This document shows positions 12,749 to 24,955 of a stretch of DNA of 64,000 nt, in pieces. The stretch is taken from contig FJUW01000094.1 of NCBI GenBank assembly GCA_900074885.1, forward strand, positions 13,313 to 77,312. Direction: 5' to 3'. Origin of the DNA: Rhynchosporium graminicola. Lineage: Eukaryota; Ascomycota; Leotiomycetes; Helotiales; Ploettnerulaceae. The notes beneath the pieces are model-generated. The model ran no database searches. It had not been told where the DNA came from and saw nothing but the letters and a program-made list of their open reading frames with translations. The position numbers and the translations under genes were made by a program. How positions within the stretch are numbered: position 1 is the first letter of the stretch; every line of letters begins with the position of its first letter.

Positions 12749-12942
12749 TATTACGGGGCGAGTGTAAAGTATATAGTTCAAACGGTATCTTTAATTAATA
12801 GGAAGAATTAGCTGAAGAGCAGAGGAGAATTCTTTCTTAATAGAAAAGGAGAGGATACGGTACTACTGCTACTAGTACCTTAGTAGTAGCGGTTAGCGAG
12901 AAACTAAGCGTCGAGTATCTATCCCGAGTATAACTTATTATA
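12749..12942 (-). repeat. TRIM-1 left LTR (194 bp)
   Basis: In plus orientation it begins TATTACGGGGCGAGTG and ends near TAACTTATTATA. It has the same length as the right copy but carries more transitions (TG to TA, CA to TA). Confidence 0.85.
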
Positions 12943-14092
12943 TTACTCCCCCTCTTTAAACTAATCCCTCTTTAAAAATTATTCTATAGCTATTATCTCG
13001 AAGCAAAAGCCTACTCGGCCTGACTATATTCGATATCCTTATAGCACTCACGCGAACTACTGCCTTTCCCTTCGTATTATCCTGCTCTGCAGAAGAGTTA
13101 GAGGATACTAATAATAATCGATTATATAAAGCTTAGTGGTAGTATTAGCTTATCTAATACTTATTAGAGCTATACCTTACGCATTTTCCTATATCCCTCT
13201 ATTCCTAACGTTTCTCGCGGGAAGCTAGTACTACCTTCGTAGCTACTATATAACCGGTTTCCTAGTCTATTATATTATCCTTTTCATAGGTAGTCCGACT
13301 GCCCGAACTATTACTATTACTATTACTATTACTATTTGTATATACTAGGTCGAATTAATTTCCTAAAGATAGGAGTAATCGTAAGAAATCTTCGTAAGTC
13401 GTTAGTAGAACCGTCTGCTTATTAACTTGTTATCTAGTGTATTTATTTAAACTACCTACTAAGATAGTTATCTTTATATTATCTAGCTAAGAGTCCGCTC
13501 CGGCTTAGAAGAGCGCTCGTTCGAATTATAATAAGTATACTACTATTATTATTATTCCTTATTAGAACCCGATTAAATTTTATCTTACTTTCTTAATCTT
13601 ATTCTGATCGTTATAGATCTTATTAAGGTAGCGGACTAGCTCGAGGGGGTCCTAGTTTCTATTCGTTTTTACTTTTTATATATAAGGAAGTACTAACTCT
13701 TAAACCTTAGGAGAAAGGGAAGTATAGATAAAAAAGGTCTAGGCCTCTCTATTACTAATCGCACTCCTATTAATCTTAAGCTTCGATTCTATTACTATTA
13801 ACTATATATCTTACTCCTTCGATCGACCGGAGAACCTATTAAGGGGGGGGAGGACTTAATATATCTTTCCTGCTACTACTATTAGTATTATTACTTCTAG
13901 TTGTATTTAGAGATCCTCTATTTGCTTTTAGAGAACCTCTATAATCGATAGTAGCTAGGCTTCGCGTTAGGTAGCCGACTCAGCTTATTAAGTATATTAT
14001 AAATCTATTTGAAAATTTTAATTAGTTATAAGACTCTCAATATTAATCTTTTACTTTATTTTACTTTACCTTATTTTGCGAGCTAATTCTAA

Positions 14093-14286
14093 TATCATAG
14101 GGCGAGTATAAAGTATATAGTATAAATAGTATCTTTGATTAATAGGAAGAATTAGCTAAAGAGCAGAGGAGAATTCTTCCTTAATAGAAAAGGAGAGGAT
14201 ACGGTGCTACTGCTGCTAGTACCTTAGCAGTAGCGGTCAGCGAGATAATAAGCGTCGAGCATCCATCCCGGGTGCAACCCGTCATA
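14093..14286 (-). repeat. TRIM-1 right LTR (194 bp)
   Basis: It begins TATCATAGGGCGAGTA and ends GGTGCAACCCGTCATA. A solo copy of the same family lies at 26705-26901. Confidence 0.85.
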
Positions 14287-15066
14287 CCTACCTAATAACT
14301 AAGGATATAATAGGATTTTAGTATTTATTAACTACTTAAAGAAGGACTTTATATTAGTATTATATTATCGTAATATAGATACCCGCGGGATAGCTATACT
14401 ATTTATCTAATAGATATATCGATTCGGATATACCTCTAAGTTAATTATATCCAACTAAGAAGCTTAATTTATCTTATCCTTCTAGTAAGAGTTTTATTAT
14501 ATAATTAGAGTTAAGATTAAGCTCTTTATCTCTTTCTACTAATAAACTAATAGATAAATAGAAATTCTAAACTAGTATATTAACTAATATCTTAGATCTT
14601 TTATTAATTACTACTAGAGTCACTGGAGCAAATTACTACTAATAATAGATCATACTTAAGTAACTTTACCTTACGACTCTATTAGTATAGTATTATATAC
14701 TTTTAAATATACTATATTAATATAAAATAGCTAAGATAAAAAGTAACTTATTATATCGATACTATAAGAGAAGCTTAATTATACTAATACTAAATCTCTA
14801 GCTAAATATACTAAATCTATTATTATGTTTATAAAAGCTAATAGAGAAGCTACTTAGTAAAGGATAAGCGCTATAACTAACCCGAAATAGTATAAAATCG
14901 ATTAAGAAGTCGAAGATAAAGTATTCCCTTTTATAAAGAACCTTAAGAATTACTAGCTAAGTAAAAAGTTATCTAGCCTCTAAGTAGAACTATATTAAGT
15001 TCTAGCTAGGATCAGATACTCTTATAAGCTAGATTTACTTCTTAGATCTTCTATATATAATATATT
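14287..15066 (+). pseudogene. Gypsy-B integrase, C-terminal part
   Basis: This continues the frame interrupted at 12748. The plus strand gives the integrase core remainder and then a C-terminal domain (EVEDKVFPFIKNLK near 14910, and LARIRYSYKLDLL near 15005-15040), which in Gypsy elements precedes the HPVFH sequence. That sequence is cut off by the solo LTR at 15067. Stops replace Gln, Trp and Arg codons. Confidence 0.7.
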
Positions 15067-15280
15067 TATGACAGGTTGCACCCGTTAGTATACTTAACGC
15101 CTGAGGCGCCTACGCTAGTACCTAACGTATTATTATACGTATTCTAATACTACTACTATTAGTAGCCGCAGTGTTATCTTTTCTTTAAGGGGGGACTCTT
15201 ATTTCTCCTTTCCCTCCTTAGTTAATTCTCCTTATAATATAGATAAGCTTTTATATTATATACTTTATATTCGCCTTATA
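15067..15280 (-). mobile_element. solo LTR, reverse copy of the 5554 family
   Basis: It is the reverse complement of the 5554-5770 LTR, starting TATGACAGGTTGCACC and ending near TTCGCCTTATA. The sequence ATATT occurs on both sides (15062-15066 and 15281-15285), a likely target-site duplication, though weak evidence in such AT-rich DNA. It interrupts the 3' end of the Gypsy-B integrase. Confidence 0.75.
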
Positions 15281-15299
15281 ATATTAGAACTAACTTATT

Positions 15300-15800
15300 T
15301 CTAATATTCTTAATTAAATAAAAAAGGATCTGCTTTCGAGCAGTAGATAATATATATATATATAAGAAAGCTAGTACTTTGGCTTTACTATTACTTTACG
15401 TATACTTATAATATAAAGATAAACGCCTCAGATTATATATAATAGATCCGGCTGCTTTACTTACGCCTAATATTCTTAACTAAACGAAAGAGAATCTGCT
15501 TTCGAGTAGTAGATAATATATATATATATATAAGAAAGCTAGTATCTTAATCTTATTATTATTATACGTATACTTATAATACAGAGATAGACGCCTGGGA
15601 CTATATATAGTAGATCCGGCTACCTTACTTATAATACGAAAACAGACGCCTTAGACTATATATAATAGATCTAGCTACTTAACTTATAATATAAAGATAG
15701 ACGCCTCGAACTATATATAGTAGATCCGGCTGCTTTACTTATAATACGAAATAAATACCTCGAACCATATATCGTAGATCTGGCTATTTATATAATTATT
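15300..15800 (+). repeat. tandem repeats in Gypsy-C LTR/leader
   Basis: Two levels of repetition are visible. A block of about 165 bp beginning TAATATTCTTAA and containing CTGCTTTCGAG plus an (AT)n run occurs at about 15302 and 15468. A module of about 58 bp (CTTATAATA ... GACGCCT ... ATAGATCCGGCT) follows at about 15407, 15572, 15630, 15687 and 15745. It lies directly upstream of the Gypsy-C gag frame, where the LTR and untranslated leader are expected. Confidence 0.75.
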
Positions 15801-15845
15801 ATATAAGTAATAAGTATAATAATACTAAGATATATAATTCACGAT

Positions 15846-17150
15846 AGCAGAAGAATAGCTCCCCTAGTAATTTTTTAGATGCCTTCGAGGCATAAAGATA
15901 ATAAGTTACTAAGCTAGTAGTATAATAAGTAAGTTCGATAGCTACTTTAGCTAGTAGGATCGAAGATATAGAACGACGAAATATATAGCTAACACTACTA
16001 GTAGTACTAACCCTAAATAATATAATATAGTCGATAACTCCGAAGCTAACTATAGCTACGAAGTAATATATACTTAAACCCGAAAAGTTCGATAATACTA
16101 ACCTAGCCCTATACCTCTAATTCGAGGGTATCTTACGAGCGAAGCTAGAGATCGATACTATTACTATTAGTAATAAGAGGAAACAAGTATAGTATACGTT
16201 TAGCTATCTCTTAAGTAAGACTATAAGCTGAATTTACCTATAGATAAGCTTTACTTAATAATAAGAGTAGTTAATAGTTAAAAAGCTATTTTAATAGATA
16301 GCTATTACTTTTCGTAATCCCTACTACTTATAGAAAGCTATAAACTAGCTAAATAAGATTAAGTAAGAAACTTATCCTTGAAATAAATTCCTTAATGATT
16401 ATAATTAGCTAATCCTCGAAGTAAAAAGATAAGTCTAGTTAGATATAATTCAGAAGAGTTACTTAAAAGCTACTATTACTATTATCTTAGTCTGTAGTAC
16501 TATTAGTATAAAGGAAGAATAATTAGATGAAAAGTATTATTCGTAACTATATATAGTTAGTAACTAGCTAGCTAAAGTTAAAGAGCTATTAGCTAGAGTA
16601 GACTAATAGAAGTAAATACGCAGATAATCTTCTAAGATAAACTAATTAGTAATAGACTTAATAGACTAAGAAGTAACTCTTATTATTATCATAGTTATAA
16701 TAATAAAAGGAACCTTAATAAGTAAGCTCTATAGAGATTAAGAGACGGAAAGCGAAGCGGCTTTACCTCTACTATAGATAAGATAGATATATAGTTTATA
16801 ACTACTATATAAAACTCGCTATAACTATGAAGAAGAAAAGCTAAGTAATAATAGCTAAGATAAAAACGAAGAAGTCGAAGCTAAAGGAAGTCGAGATAAA
16901 AGAATTAAGCTTCGAGTTAGAGAGCTCGGGAGAAGAATAGCTTCTATTCAAAATCGCTAATAGAAGTAAAAAGAGGTTAATCAAGTAGTAATAGTAGAAG
17001 CTTAGGATTAGTTTAAGGATATAATAAATAGAGCTCTTTTCTTAGTATTAATAATAATTAATAAAAAGTATTATATTAAGACTCTACTTAATACTAAGTG
17101 CTTTTTATATAGTATTATTAATTCTCGCTTTACTACTTATTACTACCTCT
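15846..17150 (+). pseudogene. Gypsy-C gag (mutated)
   Basis: The plus strand carries a retrotransposon gag frame: PEKFDNTNLALYLQFEG near 16085, then the capsid-like region (YAFSYLLSKT, FRNPYYLQKA, LNKIKQ, FLNDYNQLILE). The spacing and order match gag of Ty3/Gypsy elements that use a Trp-rich capsid. Stops are at RIP-type codons. A usual zinc knuckle was not readable downstream. Confidence 0.7.
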
Positions 17151-18950
17151 AGCCTTTTCTTATTTCCTCTATCGAAATAAGTTTATTCGAAGGAGAAAGA
17201 AATCCTATTATAGAAATAGTAATTATAAAGATAGATATCGATAAATATAAGGAAGCTAGGGCTTTCTTCTATATAATATTATACCTAGAAGATTATAACC
17301 TGATTTTAGAACTATTATAATTTAAGAAGAATAATATACGTATAATAGCCCTGAAGTTATAACACTATTAATACTACTACTATAACCTTATATAACTAAG
17401 TATAGGAGCCGGATTACGAGCTAGACTATTTCGCAGTATTAGTAATAGTATTTAATAGACTTACTTAAGGATAGCTATAGAAGAAGATATAGGTATTTAT
17501 TATAAGTATAATAGATATCTAGAAAACTCTTATACTAAAGATAAAGACTAAGCTATAAGTAAAACTTCCTGATTAGCTATATAAGTACTTCGACTTATAC
17601 GATAATAAGAAGGCAGATATACTGCTACTATTACGAGGTCCCGAGATCGATCATAAGATTGAACTCGAACTATATAATAGTAAGGAACTTATAATACCCT
17701 AGGGCCCCTTATATAATGTATCTCGTAATAAACTCTTAATACTATAGAAGACTCTTACGAAGCTCCTCGATAAGGGATTTATTCGAGTTAATAACTCGCT
17801 TATTAGTATTCTTATCTTATTTATAAAGAAACGAAGAAATAAGCTATGATTTTATATCGATTACTATAAGTTGAATCGAATTACGAAGAAGGATCGATAC
17901 TTATTACTACTAATCTATAAGACTCTTTAGAATATAAGAAAAGTAAAATAGTTTATAAAACTAGATATTATTATTATTTTCTATAAGATATATATTACTA
18001 CTAGTAATAAATAGAAGATAGCTTTTCGCATAAGATATAGTTTATATAAGTAACTAGTAACTCCTTTTAGACTCGCGAACACCCTAAGTATATTTTAATG
18101 ATATATTAATTAAGCTTTACGCGATTACTTAAACGAATTCTATTCTACTTATATTAATAATATTCTAATTTATATAGATAATAATCACTATTATTACCGA
18201 AAGTAAGTAATAAAGATTATAATAAGATTATACGAAGCTAAACTATAACTAGATATCAATAAGTGCGAATTCGAAGTATAAACGACGAAATACCTTAGGT
18301 TCGTAATCGATATAAAAGAGAGTATTCAAATAGACTCTAAGAAAGTATAAGCGATTCGAGAATAGGAACTCTTAACCTTAGTAAAAGAAGTATAAAGCTT
18401 CTTAAGATTTACGAATTTCTATTAGATATTTTTAAAGAATTACTTAATAACTACGCTATTACTAATATAGCTTATATATAAGAAGTAGCTATAGTAGTAA
18501 GATAAAGCTACAGACGAAGTATTTAAGAAGTTAAAAGATATATTTACTATTAGACTTATATTAGTATAATTTAATTCTAACTAAGAAATAATACTCGAAA
18601 TAAACTCTTCTAGATAGATAATAAGAGGGGTACTTATATAATTCGACGACTAAAGATACTTACGACTTTATATATTCTTCTCGAAGAAAAATACTCTAGC
18701 TGAATATAACTATGAAATCTATAATAAGGAAATATTAGTAATTATATATTACCTTAAGAAGTAGTAATATAAATTGAAAAGTATATAAGAATTCTATATT
18801 CGTACTAACTATAAGAACCTCGAGTATTTTATAATAGTATAGTAACTTATAGAGTAGTAAATATAATAGTTATTACTCCTCTTATAATTTAACTACATAA
18901 TTAGTTATATCTCCGGGAAAGAAAATAAGCGCGTAAATATACTCTTCTAA
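17150..18950 (+). pseudogene. Gypsy-C protease-RT-RNase H (mutated)
   Basis: After a poorly readable protease, the frame gives the pre-RT sequence LLRGPEIDHKIELEL (17630-17670) and then a nearly complete RT: GPLYNVSRNKLL, LLDKGFIRVNNS, YKLNRITKKDRYLLLLI, VTPFRLANTLSIF and YINNILIYIDN (a mutated YIDDILIY box, near 18150-18180). RNase H follows to about 18900. Most changed residues are explained by C-to-T or G-to-A. The element has no recognisable integrase: it stops at about 19343 where Copia-2 begins. Confidence 0.8.
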
Positions 18951-19343
18951 TACGAATTAGATATACTCTATAGTATAGAAGACGAATAACTCTAGTACTA
19001 GATAGTCTAACTAATTGAGCTAAAGGTATTATAAGAACTACTACTACTATAAGGGATAATAGTAATAGCTCTAATATAATATAATAAGATCGAAGACGCT
19101 AAGAAGAAGAAGAAACCTCGCGGTTATAGAACGAATCCCTATAAGTTAAAGAACCCGAAGTAGTTAATAAAGCCGCCTCAGATAATAATACTATTACTAT
19201 TACTTTTTATCGTAAGGTTACGTTGATCTTCAGAGTAAGGCATAGAGTAGTTGAATGTTATTAGTTGTATTGCAGTACTAATTACTATGGAGAGTTAACT
19301 AAAGGTATTATCTAGGAATATCCGCACGGACCATGCACGTGAC

Positions 19344-19385
19344 TATAGTCACCTGATCTATACTCAGACTTATATCCTCGCAATA
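19344..19385 (-). repeat. Copia-2 3' terminal repeat (42 bp)
   Basis: Direct repeat of 23845-23886 with about seven differences, mostly transitions. It ends GCAATA where the other copy has GCAACA, which fits CpA-to-TpA mutation. Confidence 0.7.
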
Positions 19386-19799
19386 TACCCCTCTGTAGAG
19401 ATACTATAAAATCGGTAACTTCTACAGGTACGAGTGATCCAGTTTCCTGTAATTAGTCGATTATACTATCGTATGCGTACGTATAGTGATACCCCTAGAT
19501 ACTAGCACTATGCCTTAATATCACGTGAACTAGACGAAACATATGTTCTGTAATTCCTTTAAGATAAGTTAGCCTTCTAATTGATATCTATACCCCTTAT
19601 TCTAGGTATAAAACAGTTATATTCAGTATTACTATAAAGGACTTAAGGTCCTATAAGCTAAGTAGTTTAGTGAAACTATCTATCGCGTTCTCTTTTGAGG
19701 GTATATACTAAGGGTCTAAATAACCTCTGGCGACCTTCTAGCGCAGGTAATGAAACTTGATATCGATATACTTAGTATATTAGTATAATTTAGGGTTCT

Positions 19800-21200
19800 C
19801 CGATGAGATAAAGCTCCCTGATTATCGTATTATATCTCTATACTCCTAGAGTCTAGCTTATTATAGCCTAGCTCCTTTAGTACTTAGCGTATCAATGATG
19901 CTTCTTAGTAAAGGCGCATATAGCTATATACTCTGCTTCTGTAGAGGCAAGAGCTAGAGTAGTTTGTCGCTTTGAAATAACTAAGAAAACACCTTCTATA
20001 AGGAAGAAATAGACTTCGGTATATAATACTCTATTAATTCGGTTACCGGCCTAATTAGAGTCGCAGAAACCTCTTAATCTCATCTTATCTCTATTAGTAA
20101 CGTCTCCTCTATAAGTTATAGCGTAGTACTTCGTACCTTATAGGTACGTAAGTACTCTCTTAGCGCTCGTAAGGTGTTAAGGTAATAGATTTATCAGAAA
20201 TTATGACAATATAGAGCAGTAGTATAGTATATCCCAGCGAGTATAAGCTAGGTACTATAGACTACTGTAACGCTATTAATATAGCTTGATTTCTTATAGA
20301 GTAGCTACTCCCTTGAATTTGACTATAGAAACCTCTGAACTAGTAGCGAAGGGCGTATTAGCGCTCTTATAGTTAGTTATTCTAAATCGATCTAATATCT
20401 TATCGATATACGTATCTTAGTAAAGAGAAATCGTCTTCTTCTCTCTATTACGTATAATTCTGACGCTAAGGAAGTATTTAGCTAGTCCAGCTAGTAGAAT
20501 ATCGAATATAGTGAGAATCTTCTTCTTAAGCTCTTTAAGAGCTATTCTAGCCTTTGAGATAACTAGAAAATCGTCGATATAAGTAATAATAATTATTCTA
20601 GTTTCTTAGTTAATATATACGTAATTATTAGTTTATAAAGGTATAAAGTTAATAATACCGAACTCCTTGCGTAGTATCTCTTACTAGAGGCGTGGAGACT
20701 ACTTCAGACCGTATAGAGCCTTTATTAAGAGTATATATTCCTTGTCTGTGAGTCTACGCTTAAATTATCTATAAAATAGCGGTAATTTAACGTATATCTA
20801 GGTATCGGCTTTACTATATAAGAATACTATTACTATATTAAACTATTCGACTTCTAAGTCGTACTCCGCCGCAACTGCTAAGCCTATCTTCTAAATAGAA
20901 GATTTATAGACTCCGGTATACGTCTAATTATAATCCTAACTAAATCGTTACATATAACCTTAGACTATAAATCTGATCTTATATTTATCGATTTTACTAT
21001 CTATATCTCTCTTATTCTGGAAAACTAGACGAGAACCTTATACTCTGCACCCTTTTAGCATATCAGAGCGACTTATAGTCTTCTAAGTCGACTTCTCTTT
21101 AAGAGATCGGTACTCCTTGATAATAGCCTTCTTCTATTCTAGCTAATTAGCTCTCTTTATAGCCTGATCTAAAGTAGTCGGATTATCTAAGAATAGAGAC
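19800..21200 (-). pseudogene. Copia-2 RT and RNase H
   Basis: On the minus strand the RT box reads YIDDFLVISKAR (near 20570), followed by LKELKKKI and ISLYQDTYIDKILDRF, typical of Copia RT. RNase H follows with GFCDSN.AGNRINR and LALASTEAEYIAIY near 19910-20060, ending near 19880. The catalytic Asp pair of RT is intact. Stops occur between these blocks, so no full-length product is possible. Confidence 0.8.
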
Positions 21201-21899
21201 TCTTCTTAAGCTGTATAGAAAGCAAGTCGATACTAACTAGTACTCTCTATCTCTTCTTCTAATAGAGAGATAGTATAGGAGTAGCTATTAATTAGTTCCG
21301 GGGTTACCTTAGGCGTCGAATTTAGAGTCGGATCTGCGTTCCGGCCTAAACGTATAGCCCTAGGAATATACGTCGGCATATAGTTCTTAGATCTAGGAGG
21401 TCTTCTACGCTTCTTTTATATAGTAACTTACTCCGGGATATCGACTTCTAGTACTAGAACTTCGCCTGTAACTATAGACTCGGTATCTTCCGTACTATCG
21501 ATTTCGACTTCGGAATCCTCGTCTTAGCTTATAATACCTATATCAGGAGTAGTAATACTAGTAACCTCGATATCTTGATTTTAGCTTAAATTATTAATAG
21601 AATTACCTCTAGTTTAATATACTATTATAGCGTCTTCTTCGTGAGGTTCTATAACTAAGCTATCTTTATCAAATCGTAGATAAGAGGTACTAACTACCTT
21701 TCTATTAACTAGGTATCTATAGATATTATGACCTTTAAATCCTACCAGAATACCCTTTTTAGCTCTAGGAGCTACCTTATAGCTCTAGACTCTCTTCTCC
21801 TTATTAATTAGTATAAAAACAGGATATTCTAATACACGGAGATACTTAATAGAGGGAGTATAGTTCACCCCTAGCTTAATATCGTCCTAGAAGCGCTCA

Positions 21900-22472
21900 A
21901 AAGGAGTCTTCCCTTCTACTCTAGAAGTAGAGGTAAGGTTAGCGATATATATAAGCGAGTAGAATTTCCGGCTATATATAGTTAGGTATATTCTGATCTA
22001 CTATAACTATATATACCTTCTCGATAATCATACGTATAGAGCGTTCAGCTCTTTCATCTTGCTCTGGAGTATACGGAGTAGACTCCTCTAGTAGTATTCT
22101 AAGGTGATTAGTAAGCTCTTTCATCTGAGAGGGAGAGTACTCCTTACCCCTATTATATCTCTTTACCTTAATTTTGCGGTAATACTATATTTCGGCTAGC
22201 TTAATTAGCTTTTAATTAGCTAGATATATATCCGACTTCTTAGCGTAAGTAAAAGCCTACTTTCTAGTCCAATAAGCGCATAAGAAGATAGAGGCGTAAG
22301 AGTAACTATTCAGACCCTTAGGTTTAAGGTATACTATATCTATATAGATTTTATCTATTAATCTAGTAGGTCGGGCACGTGCTAACACCTTATTAACCTT
22401 CCGAATAGGTCGGCCTTTCTTATATAGTGCGTAAAGGCGAGTTCTACTAGTCTTAAGCTCTATAAACTTCAT
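21900..22472 (-). pseudogene. Copia-2 integrase core (partial open frame)
   Basis: An open stretch (22257-22472) encodes the start of the Copia integrase core: a basic zinc-domain end, then KIYIDIVYLKPKGLNSYSYA, where the first catalytic Asp lies in the IDIV block. Downstream sequence to about 21900 continues the core with stops. It sits immediately after the pre-integrase segment, as expected. Confidence 0.75.
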
Positions 22473-22535
22473 ACTAGTAACTATAGATTAAGTGCGTTAT
22501 ACTACGTTAAAGCTAGCGTCATATATATGTCTATA

Positions 22536-22721
22536 CTAAAGCTCTATATCGACTATAGCTTGCTCTACTACTGCAGGTAAGCTTAAACCCGGAAGGCTAG
22601 TGTACCCTGCGCCGGAGGTCTCTTCTTTAATAATAAATAGATCTTCGTTAATTATATAGATCTCCTTCTCCTTAGATATATAGAGAATAGAACTACGTAA
22701 ATAACCTCCTAATTTATTCAA
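22536..22721 (-). pseudogene. Copia-2 GAG-pre-integrase segment
   Basis: A 61-codon open stretch of the same polyprotein has the LGGYLRSSILYISKEKEIYI pattern found between protease and the His-His zinc domain of Copia integrases. It ends at a stop before the integrase frame resumes. Confidence 0.6.
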
Positions 22722-22749
22722 TTTAGAACCTGAGTATAAGCAGACTAGA

Positions 22750-23755
22750 GACTACGGGATATATAGTATATTCAGAATCGTCATCCTTCTTCTTTCTACT
22801 ACTAGTCTTCTTCTTATTAGTCTTATTAGTCTTACTCTCTTCCTCCTTCTTCTTTAGCTATTTAGTATACTAGATCTACTTCTTTCTAGACTTCTCCTTA
22901 AACTCTTTCTTCTACTGCTTATTAATAATAAAATAGTTCTCTAGAGTATACTTTAGCGATATCTATTTATAGTGCTTATAAGTCAGCCTAGCTTCCTTGC
23001 TAGCCGGCTTAGTAGCTCCTCCGCCGCTTCCTTTCTTAGGTATAGACTTATTGCTATATAAGGCTTAACCTGCTATCTTTCCGGTAGAATCACTAGCTCT
23101 AGCTTTATTAGTAATATCTTTAATTAGACTAATTAGGGTTACTTCTAAGTTAGCCTTCTTATTCGTCTCTAGGTCGTTATTAGAAGAAACTCTTAAGAGA
23201 GGACGTTATCTTTCAGCCTATATAGGCCATTTCTCTGAAACTGCGGTAATAAATATAATTAGATACTATCCTAAAGGTAGAGCTATTATTAAAGTCTCTA
23301 ATTTAATAATGAAGAGCTTAAAAGCGATAATAAACTTCTCTAGGGAGTTGAAATCGTTATACTAGAGCTTAATATAATCTTACATAGCGTTATACACTAG
23401 TATATTACCACCTCCTTCGTATTGCGCCTATAAGGCCTCCTATATATCTAATACGGTGGTTTTAATAGTTATATGCGCGAGAGGTCCGGCCTTATAATTC
23501 AGCGTGATTACTAGCTTTATTTAACTCTCTCTAGACTCCTAATCTTACTACTTCTTAAGTGCTTTATCGTCGATATCATTATCCTATTCGTCTACCTCTT
23601 TAGGTATATAATTACGCGACTTAAAATTAAGAAACTTACTAATTCTATTAGTTTTAGTAATATTCAGTACCTTATCTCTCTATTCCGTGTAGTTCTCTCC
23701 TCCCTTAAGCTTATAACTATCTGCTAAGTTCAAAGACATAGAGCTACTCATCTTC
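22750..23755 (-). pseudogene. Copia-2 gag (mutated)
   Basis: The minus strand has a start near 23750 (MSSSMSLNLADSYKLKGGEN), a usual beginning for Copia gag, then NITKTNRISKFLNFKS. A lysine- and serine-rich stretch near 22790-22920 probably lies between capsid and protease. Stop codons of the Gln and Trp type interrupt the frame. Confidence 0.65.
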
Positions 23756-23844
23756 TTGCGTTTATACGGCTCTTCTAGCGTAATCGCAGTAATAGGTTTC
23801 GATTCCGGGTCTTCCGGATCCTCTAGATAATCCTAAGACGTCGA

Positions 23845-23886
23845 TACAGTCACCTGATCCATACCAAGACCCATATCCTCGCAACA
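23845..23886 (-). repeat. Copia-2 5' terminal repeat (42 bp)
   Basis: It is the element's right edge on the plus strand, ending CCTCGCAACA, followed at once by the second copy of the 1.07-kb degraded repeat. Similarity to the other copy stops sharply at 23845, where the leader before gag begins. Confidence 0.7.
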
Positions 23887-24955
23887 CTATATAAGGTAGA
23901 TTATTATACTTATTATACTTGAAGGAGAAAGTTATTTTAAAGATAGATAGTTTAAATAAGCTTTATATTTAATGAATACTAGATCCTATTTTTATTTAAG
24001 CTTTCGAATAACTAGATAAGAGATATATAGGATTCCTTCTTCTTTTTATTATAAGGTATAGTTTAATCTATAATACTAGATTCCTAAGTCTAATATTCGA
24101 GCTTCTAAGATAATATTAATATAAAAACTATCTATTAATACGATATTATAAAGCTTAAAGTTAAAGTAATTTCTATCTAGTCCTAAAAGGACCTCTTTTA
24201 TTAGCTAAGTTCCGCTCTTACTAATAGGGACTTAAGAGGTTCTACTTTCTATATAATTATTAATCTCTAACTTAATAAAATATCTTTTAACTAAGAGATT
24301 ATAATTATTAACTAAGTTACTAGCTCTATAGTTATTAAAGAGAGTAGATTAAGATAACGAATAAGCTCTACCTTTAATTAGATAGATCCTTAGGAATCCT
24401 ATAATCTCTTAATTATTATCTAAGAAAAGTACTATAATTAGTTTTACTTTCTTTCTATCTTATTTTATATTTTTATTTAAGATATTCCTTAGAAAGCTTA
24501 ACTTATAATTAGAATCTCTTAATACTTTACTAAAGAGATTATAAGTTACTTAAGAGATTAGTCGATCTACTCTAAAGCTAGTATAGAAGTCTTTCTATTT
24601 ACTAAAGATAAAATATTAGTTTATGACTAAGACTACTTTAAAGTTCTAAGCTTTAGTTATTATTAGATTATTATCTTTATTAATAGTATAGACTTATTCG
24701 TATATAGTAAGCTATAATTTAATATATTTTATTATCTTCTAGAGATAAGTCTTATTCTTTAAGTATAAATATAAGTACTTAATACGTTCTGATCTATTAG
24801 TAATAATATTAGATAAAGGTAATATTAGTACTAACTCGAGATCTAAGCGTTAAGAAAACGCCTTATCCTTTCCTTATATTACTTTAAAACTCCTAATATA
24901 TATAATTAACTTAACTTATACAAAATTCTTTTATAAGCTTCTTAAGAGTATATAA
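23887..24955 (-). repeat. 1.07-kb degraded repeat, copy 2
   Basis: This copy matches 5776-6840 throughout. Its left end is truncated exactly at the Copia-2 boundary. Sequence beyond 24955 is unrelated to that beyond 6840. The product of its decayed minus-strand frame is not recognised. Confidence 0.6.

Larger units (their letters stand above)
12749..14286. mobile_element. TRIM-1: coding-free LTR element, 1538 bp, TSD CCTAC
   Basis: Two 194-bp direct repeats (12749-12942 and 14093-14286) bracket 1150 bp without any convincing open frame. The flanking 5-bp duplication CCTAC is perfect (12744-12748 and 14287-14291) and splits the integrase of Gypsy-B. A pyrimidine run just inside the left repeat (TTACTCCCCCTCTTT) would be a polypurine tract on the minus strand, so the element probably reads right to left. 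The interior is less AT-rich than its surroundings and includes an (ACT/ATT)n microsatellite near 13305-13335. The design fits terminal-repeat retrotransposons in miniature, which move using enzymes of other elements. Confidence 0.85.
19344..23886 (-). mobile_element. Copia-2: near-complete Copia element with 42-bp terminal repeats
   Basis: The minus strand holds gag (starting near 23750), a pre-integrase domain, integrase, RT and RNase H in Copia order. The element is bounded by direct repeats of only 42 bp (19344-19385 and 23845-23886) starting TGTTGCGAGGATAT on the minus strand. A purine tract (AGAGGGGTA) precedes the inner edge of the 3' repeat. The 5-bp flanks differ (GTGAC and CTATA), so no target-site duplication supports the ends. 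It carries fewer stops than its neighbours, which suggests weaker RIP or a later arrival. Confidence 0.75.
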
